A program made the position numbers and the translations under genes. Below the pieces are notes generated by a model. The model saw nothing but the letters and a program-made list of their open reading frames with translations. It was not told the origin of the DNA and did not search any database. Below, one piece after another: positions 61,401-64,000 of a stretch of 64,000 nucleotides of DNA (its first letter is position 1; each line of letters opens with the position of its first letter). The stretch covers positions 124,001 to 188,000 of the forward strand of contig CATNEN010000029.1 of the NCBI GenBank assembly GCA_950097015.1, written 5' to 3'. The DNA is from Macrostomum hystrix (taxonomy: Eukaryota; Platyhelminthes; Macrostomidae).

Positions 61401-61925
61401 GGTGGACACATTCGACTGTTCGTCCAGACAGATAGCGGTGGACACATTCGACTGTCCTTCTGGACAGATAGCGGTGGACACCTTCGACTGTCCTTCTGGA
61501 CAGATAGCGGTGGATACCTTCGACTGTCCTTCTGGACAGATAGCGGTGGACACCTTCGACTGTCCTTCTGGACAGATAGCGGTGGACACCTTCGACTGTC
61601 CTTCTGGACAGATAGCGGTGGATACCTTCGACTGTCCTTCTGGACAGATAGCGGTGGACACCTTCGACTGTCCTTCTGGACAGATAGCGGTGGACACCTT
61701 CGACTGTCCTTCTGGACAGATAGCGGTGGATACATTCGACGTTTCTCCGAGACAGGCATCGGAGGACACCTTGTGCGAATCAGTATTGACAATCGCCTCA
61801 TCGCAGCCAGTCTGTCCCGTGTTGTCATAGCTCAGCAGTTTTTTCTCGTGGTAGCCGCACAGTCGGCCGACTTGGGCATGTCGGCGCAGGTCGCTCGAGT
61901 TCTGCTCATCACCCAGCTGGCAAGC
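47245..61925 (-). CDS. CEP170: CEP170-like centrosomal protein (partial, N-terminus outside or unseen)
   Basis: Vertebrate CEP170 is a microtubule-binding protein of the centrosome's subdistal appendages. Exons, 5' to 3': 60971-61925, 59019-59475, 57986-58751, 50369-50537, 48130-49478, 47304 (or 47245)-47736. The five joins between them agree in phase. Family landmarks in order: LFGQPAWWG (vertebrate PLYGQPSWWG); AFVISFDND and AFVISFDES (SFTIEFDD-type motifs); GTYTLPTRGKFGLYDDQND (GTYTIELEN...FGVDDNQD); SPKWMSDVM (SKRWVSQWA-type); the C-terminal DTVLAASLLQMSCKLRRCSD (NLLLSSVFQFSKKIRQSID); and QDTLNNCLYNLQAVQYQLSS. Long polyQ, polyA and a proline run (exon 3) are extra. The N-terminal FHA domain is not visible. 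The large intron between 50538 and 57985 holds satellites and foldback elements. Confidence 0.88.
47815..48090. repeat. Degenerate ~43/60-bp repeat in CEP170 intron
   Basis: Irregular units with GACAGCCACCTCACTCCAT, CTGTCCATTCTAACACCCA and CCCTCATT, between the two 3' exons. Confidence 0.8.
48130..49478 (-). CDS. CEP170: CEP170-like exon 5: polyQ-rich central exon
   Basis: A 1349-nt exon with acceptor CATTACACAG and donor GTGCGT. It begins DSSPRRLGKKDREL, then a Gln tract of about 20 residues, two further polyQ runs and two polyA runs. Conserved-looking unique parts are SQSMVSFRLRQDDGFG, CANPYDTVPPPRGGG and LHEASIRYQQQGASSEDLLA. It aligns by position with the disordered serine/arginine-rich microtubule-binding part of CEP170. 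Confidence 0.8.
49955..50280. repeat. ~19/20-bp repeat in CEP170 intron
   Basis: GAGAGAGGAAGCTGGAGAA and related GGGAAGCTGGAGAGGATAGA units. Confidence 0.92.
50538..51700 (-). other. 5' part unique to CEP170 intron 4
   Basis: Unique sequence without a recognisable exon on the minus strand. Plus-strand frames here show no known features. Confidence 0.4.
51702..54010. repeat. 81-bp satellite with higher-order structure
   Basis: About 28 highly uniform 81-bp units containing AGTAGACACCCTGATTAGAG, TCTTGACACAGTCTCTAGAT and AAACTTTATAGATATTTCTA. A variant (ATTTATATCTC plus CCAGACATAG) appears near 52081, 52891, 53539 and 53620: spacing 10, 8 and 1 units. Confidence 0.97.
54074..54127 (-). repeat. 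Inverted partial unit at satellite edge
   Basis: Reverse complement of about 54 bases of the 81-bp unit (the CCAGACATAG variant), one mismatch seen. It lies about 70 bases beyond the array end, so it can pair with any array unit. Confidence 0.85.
54130..55434. other. CEP170 intron 4, unique part
   Basis: AT-rich, then a purine-rich section (54600-55270) that gives open frames on both strands. Proline/serine-rich minus-strand frames there look compositional, not conserved, so I do not call an exon. Confidence 0.35.
55436..55555. repeat. Dispersed 120-bp element, copy 1, with palindrome
   Basis: Contains CCGTTTATCCGCCCCGGGCG, a near-perfect palindrome (CGGGAAATAAA, TTA, TTTATTTCCCG at 55477-55501) and GGCGGACAAACGG, the inverted partner of CCGTTTATCCGCC. 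A second copy starts 480 bases downstream. Confidence 0.85.
55539..55704. mobile_element. Foldback/MITE-like inverted repeat
   Basis: Arms of about 68 bases, 55539-55606 and 55636-55704, are imperfect reverse complements around a 29-base loop. Shared parts include ACAAACGGGGAAT, CATTTATTTCGGCT, CTAGG and TGGAA. Typical of a non-autonomous foldback element, no coding capacity. Confidence 0.75.
55916..56036. repeat. Dispersed 120-bp element, copy 2
   Basis: Aligns with 55436-55555 nearly base for base, offset 480. Its palindrome is imperfect (CGGTAAATAAAC). It also ends in GGCGGACAAACGGG. Confidence 0.85.
56784..57108. repeat. 10-bp repeat
   Basis: CTCCCTTACT/CTCCCTCACT/CTCCGTCACT units, about 32 copies, pyrimidine-only except A and occasional G. 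In CEP170 intron 4. Confidence 0.92.
57109..57779. other. CEP170 intron 4, unique part near the exon 3 side
   Basis: No exon recognised; contains a short (CAG)n run at 57402-57424. Confidence 0.35.
57780..57935. repeat. 22-bp repeat in CEP170 intron
   Basis: ACCCAGCAACCTACCCGATA-TC units, about 6, preceded by related TACTCAACAACC copies. Confidence 0.8.
58760..59000. repeat. 21-bp repeat, CEP170 intron 2
   Basis: GGACACCTGAGGCTAGAGAT-type units, about 10. Shares ACACCTGAGG with the array in the next upstream intron. Confidence 0.92.
59585..60300. repeat. 21-bp satellite, CEP170 intron 1 of the visible set
   Basis: About 34 copies of GACACACCTGAGGATAGAAA-T, with a 22-bp ACCTAAAGGATAG variant recurring. 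On the transcribed strand each unit reads CCTCAGGTGTGT, which looks like an acceptor directly followed by a donor. Confidence 0.96.
60840..60905. repeat. Short ~16-bp repeat
   Basis: AGAGCACTCTGTAG units, about four, in the same intron. Confidence 0.7.
60971..61925 (-). CDS. CEP170: CEP170-like exon with coding minisatellite
   Basis: Acceptor TTTAG at 61926-61930, donor GTAATA below 60971. It reads ACQLGDEQNSSDLRRHAQVG, then DNTGQTGCDEAIVNTD, then 18-19 tandem 12-residue units: first ICPEGQSKVSTA, then CLDEQSNVSTAT. It closes DFNQPNEARERNASQGEAAA and RVFCGRQRIK. The leftover G joins AA of the next exon, and the frame runs into LFGQPAWWG. Other frames through the repeat are also open, but only this one joins the next exon without a stop. 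Confidence 0.75.
61079..61750. repeat. 36-bp exonic minisatellite
   Basis: Units with GATAGCGGTGGACACCTTCG and ACTGTCC. Left block GTCCAGACAGGTAGC, right block TTCTGGACAGATAGC; the change occurs near 61440. Confidence 0.95.
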
Positions 61926-62604
61926 CTAAATTATATTTTTTCAGCAGAAACTGAAATTAGCAGTCGCTACTTGCTACTAACCAGCCGATAAGCTAGTAGC
62001 AACATAAGCGATTGGGGTGAGAAGAACAAGCAGAAGATTACGGGTGACTCAGCGTACAGGAAATCTCAGGGGGGAGAACTGGGGGAAGGTCAACTCGTCG
62101 ACCAGCTGCTCTCGTGGGCGAGTCGGCTACGAGAACTGTTTGAGTTGGCCCTATTCAATGAACTATAGTAGTTTAAGCGAGGGCGAGAAAGGGAGTTCCA
62201 GAATGAGTCAGTCAGCTCAAGGAAAAGAACAGTTAGACGCCACCCAATCCCCCCACACAACTACCTCACCGCCACCGCCACTCCCCACCCGGAGAGCTGA
62301 AGTGCAATCTCTACAAGTGAGTCAGAAATGACGCACCTCCTAGACTAACATTCGGCTTCTGTAGAAACATGACGCATTGGTGTGGCATCTAGCGTCTAGC
62401 GAACATTCCTTCTAGGAGCCCCCCAAATCTGTTGCGTTGTAGCAGCAAAACTGGCTTGGAACATGACTCATTGCCAATTAAATTTCTTTCTTGGCAAATA
62501 AATGTAAGAACAGGGCTAATTTACTATCTAGCCACAGCAATTGCGGGGTATTTTCAAAGGCTGTGTACAGCTGTTGAGTCCATGGACTTCGCTAACCCAA
62601 GTTT
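61926..62604. other. Region upstream of the first visible CEP170 exon
   Basis: I found no FHA-domain exon on the minus strand here. A plus-strand frame at 62017-62331 is not recognisable. Confidence 0.35.
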
Positions 62605-62976
62605 TTACCCCACAAAATCGATGTTTACGGTGGTGAGTGGCAGAGCGGCGATTCCGCGGCGAGACCACATTCATTTGGTGCGCAGTCGCGGAGAGAAGGC
62701 TTGGGAGCTTGTCGTGCAATTTACGCTCTTTTGAGGGCCAACCTCCAAGGCCCAGTGAGAGTGTACACTGCCTGACGATGAGACAGTAAGAGCATATGTA
62801 CACACTTGTGTGAGTGTGTGCCTGCGTACGGTATCTGTGTGCGCGTGTGCTCAGGAGTCAGCGAAATGGGCAGAATTGCCTCCTCGCTGGCTGCGGGTCT
62901 AGTGTCACCAAATTATGTCATTGCCAGCAGCCCTCCTGAAATTAGTATTATCCTTTTTCTTACCCCACAAAATCGA
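62605..62976 (+). mobile_element. tRNA-derived SINE, copy 4, with target-site duplication
   Basis: Element 62622-62959 flanked by a perfect 17-bp direct repeat TTACCCCACAAAATCGA (62605-62621 and 62960-62976). The head has GAGTGGCAGAGCGG joined directly to GATTCCGCGGCG, so the part between boxes A and B is deleted. The body and tail match the copy at 37.4 kb closely: CGCAGTCGCGGAGAGAAGGC, CACTGCCTGACGATGAGA and CAGCCCTCCTGAAATTAGTA. Confidence 0.92.
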
Positions 62977-63725
62977 AACTGAAGGGAATTGCTTTTCTGG
63001 ACTGAGATTCGAACTCCGGACCTCCCATTTAACAGGGCTACAAGCTGCATTGGCTAGCTCGCGAATCAGTTATATTCTGCGTCCGTCCAAAAGAAATTTG
63101 ACAAGTTCTGTGTCAAGAAAACTCAAGAATCACAGAAGCAACAGAAGTTTTCATAGCTAGACCCATATGCGGCATTGGATACCTGTACTAGTTTTTTTCA
63201 AAACACTCACGCACAGCATCAGCTTTCAGTTTTGCCTTCCCAGTGAAGCAGAAGAAACACCTTAACGCAACATGAAATCCAATTAGTAAACACTAAAATA
63301 ACAAGAAAACTACACTAAGCGATCTGTCCCGAGACTGCATCCATCCGGCTGATCCCTCTCGTCTGCCTAACACATTTTTCAGTATTCTAGAAGAAATCAA
63401 TCTAAATTTAGAAGCGGAGGAATAGGCTGGCAGGGGGCAGGGGGGGCAGGGGGGCAGGGGGGGACTGGGTGCGGTCAGTCCTTCGGTCCGGTCCGGAATT
63501 TCGCTTTATTGCGCCGGTAGGACGCAGATTTCATTCGCTTGGTAGGAATGCGAGACAGGAAAGGAGGCTGCAATTAGGGACGGGCTCTAAGGTGACTTGG
63601 GCTCGCTGGATGGTATAAGCTAAATCTCAGCTCCCTGTGTGTGTAGTTTAACTGTATTCTTGTCTTAGTATGCAATATTCATAGTATGCACTTTACAGGA
63701 ACATACATACACTGAATGCACCAAC
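62977..63725. other. Unique sequence at right edge
   Basis: No firm gene. A minus-strand donor-like GTGAGT near 63205-63210 follows an open stretch, but its phase does not fit the next CEP170 exon. A G-rich run (63428-63465) and a box B-like GGAGTTCGAATCT (minus, near 63010) are present. Confidence 0.35.
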
Positions 63726-63729
63726 ATCC

Positions 63730-64000
63730 TTCAAAACTCATTAACACCCTACAAGACATTCCAACACCCTACCAGACATTCCAACACCCTACCAGACATT
63801 CCAACACCCTACCAGACATTCCAACACCCTATCAGACATTCCAACACCCTACGAGACATTCCAACACCCTACCAGACATTCCAACACCCTACCAGACATT
63901 CCAACACCCTACCAGACATTCCAACACCCTACCAGACATTCCAACACCCTACGAGACATTCCAACACCCTACCAGACATTCCAACACCCTACCAGACATT
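63730..64000. repeat. 20-bp satellite, cut by the window edge
   Basis: CCCTACCAGACATTCCAACA units, at least 13, continuing past the end. Occasional GAGACATT variants are spaced by about 120 bases. Confidence 0.97.

Noticed and set aside
60893-61828. Alternative frame (PPLSVQKDSRRC repeats, ending EDKELK) as the true CEP170 frame
   Set aside because: Its phase at the 60971 donor would read into a stop codon soon after the next exon starts; the other frame continues into the conserved PAWWG motif.

Overview
This is a gene-bearing window from an invertebrate animal nuclear genome. The genes are split by many GT-AG introns, and their products are animal proteins: a USP32-type deubiquitinase, a RasGRP-type Ras exchange factor and a CEP170-type centrosomal protein. 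Mariner, LINE and tRNA-derived SINE remnants are present. About a third to a half of the window is short-period tandem repeat. I think a free-living flatworm or another spiralian is the best guess, but this is inference only; nothing in the sequence fixes the species.

Layout. (1) 0-7.4 kb: two diverged copies of a small secreted-peptide gene (minus strand), duplicated as a unit of about 0.78 kb. The second copy sits between two arrays of the same 21-bp satellite, and its TATA box is interrupted by the end of a mariner element. The mariner remnant runs into an 18-bp satellite and is followed by a broken LINE endonuclease. (2) 7.4-10.2 kb: 30-bp and 36/40-bp satellites. (3) 10.7-21.9 kb: a complete 14-exon USP32 homologue (minus), 1453 codons with all splice phases consistent, from an N-terminal Met-Gly to a C-terminal CSLQ prenylation box. 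(4) 23.0-23.4 kb: a small intronless reading frame of unknown function (plus), ending in a PPPY motif. (5) 23.6-33.1 kb: satellites, including one 6.2-kb block. (6) 33.5-43.5 kb: a RasGRP homologue (plus), 14 firm exons and a candidate first exon; REM, RasGEF, two EF-hands, C1 and a C-terminal coiled coil. (7) 45.4-47.3 kb: satellites. (8) 46.4-61.9 kb: a CEP170 homologue (minus), at least six phased exons; the N-terminal FHA part is not in the window. (9) 62-64 kb: a SINE with a perfect 17-bp target-site duplication and a satellite running off the edge.

The most striking global pattern is that almost every intron and spacer has its own private minisatellite, unrelated in sequence to that of the next intron. 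Some begin only a few bases from a splice site, and one (36 bp, a multiple of three) lies inside a CEP170 exon. Many long open frames across these arrays are artefacts of repeat periods divisible by three. The three large genes do not form a pathway; they are simply neighbours.
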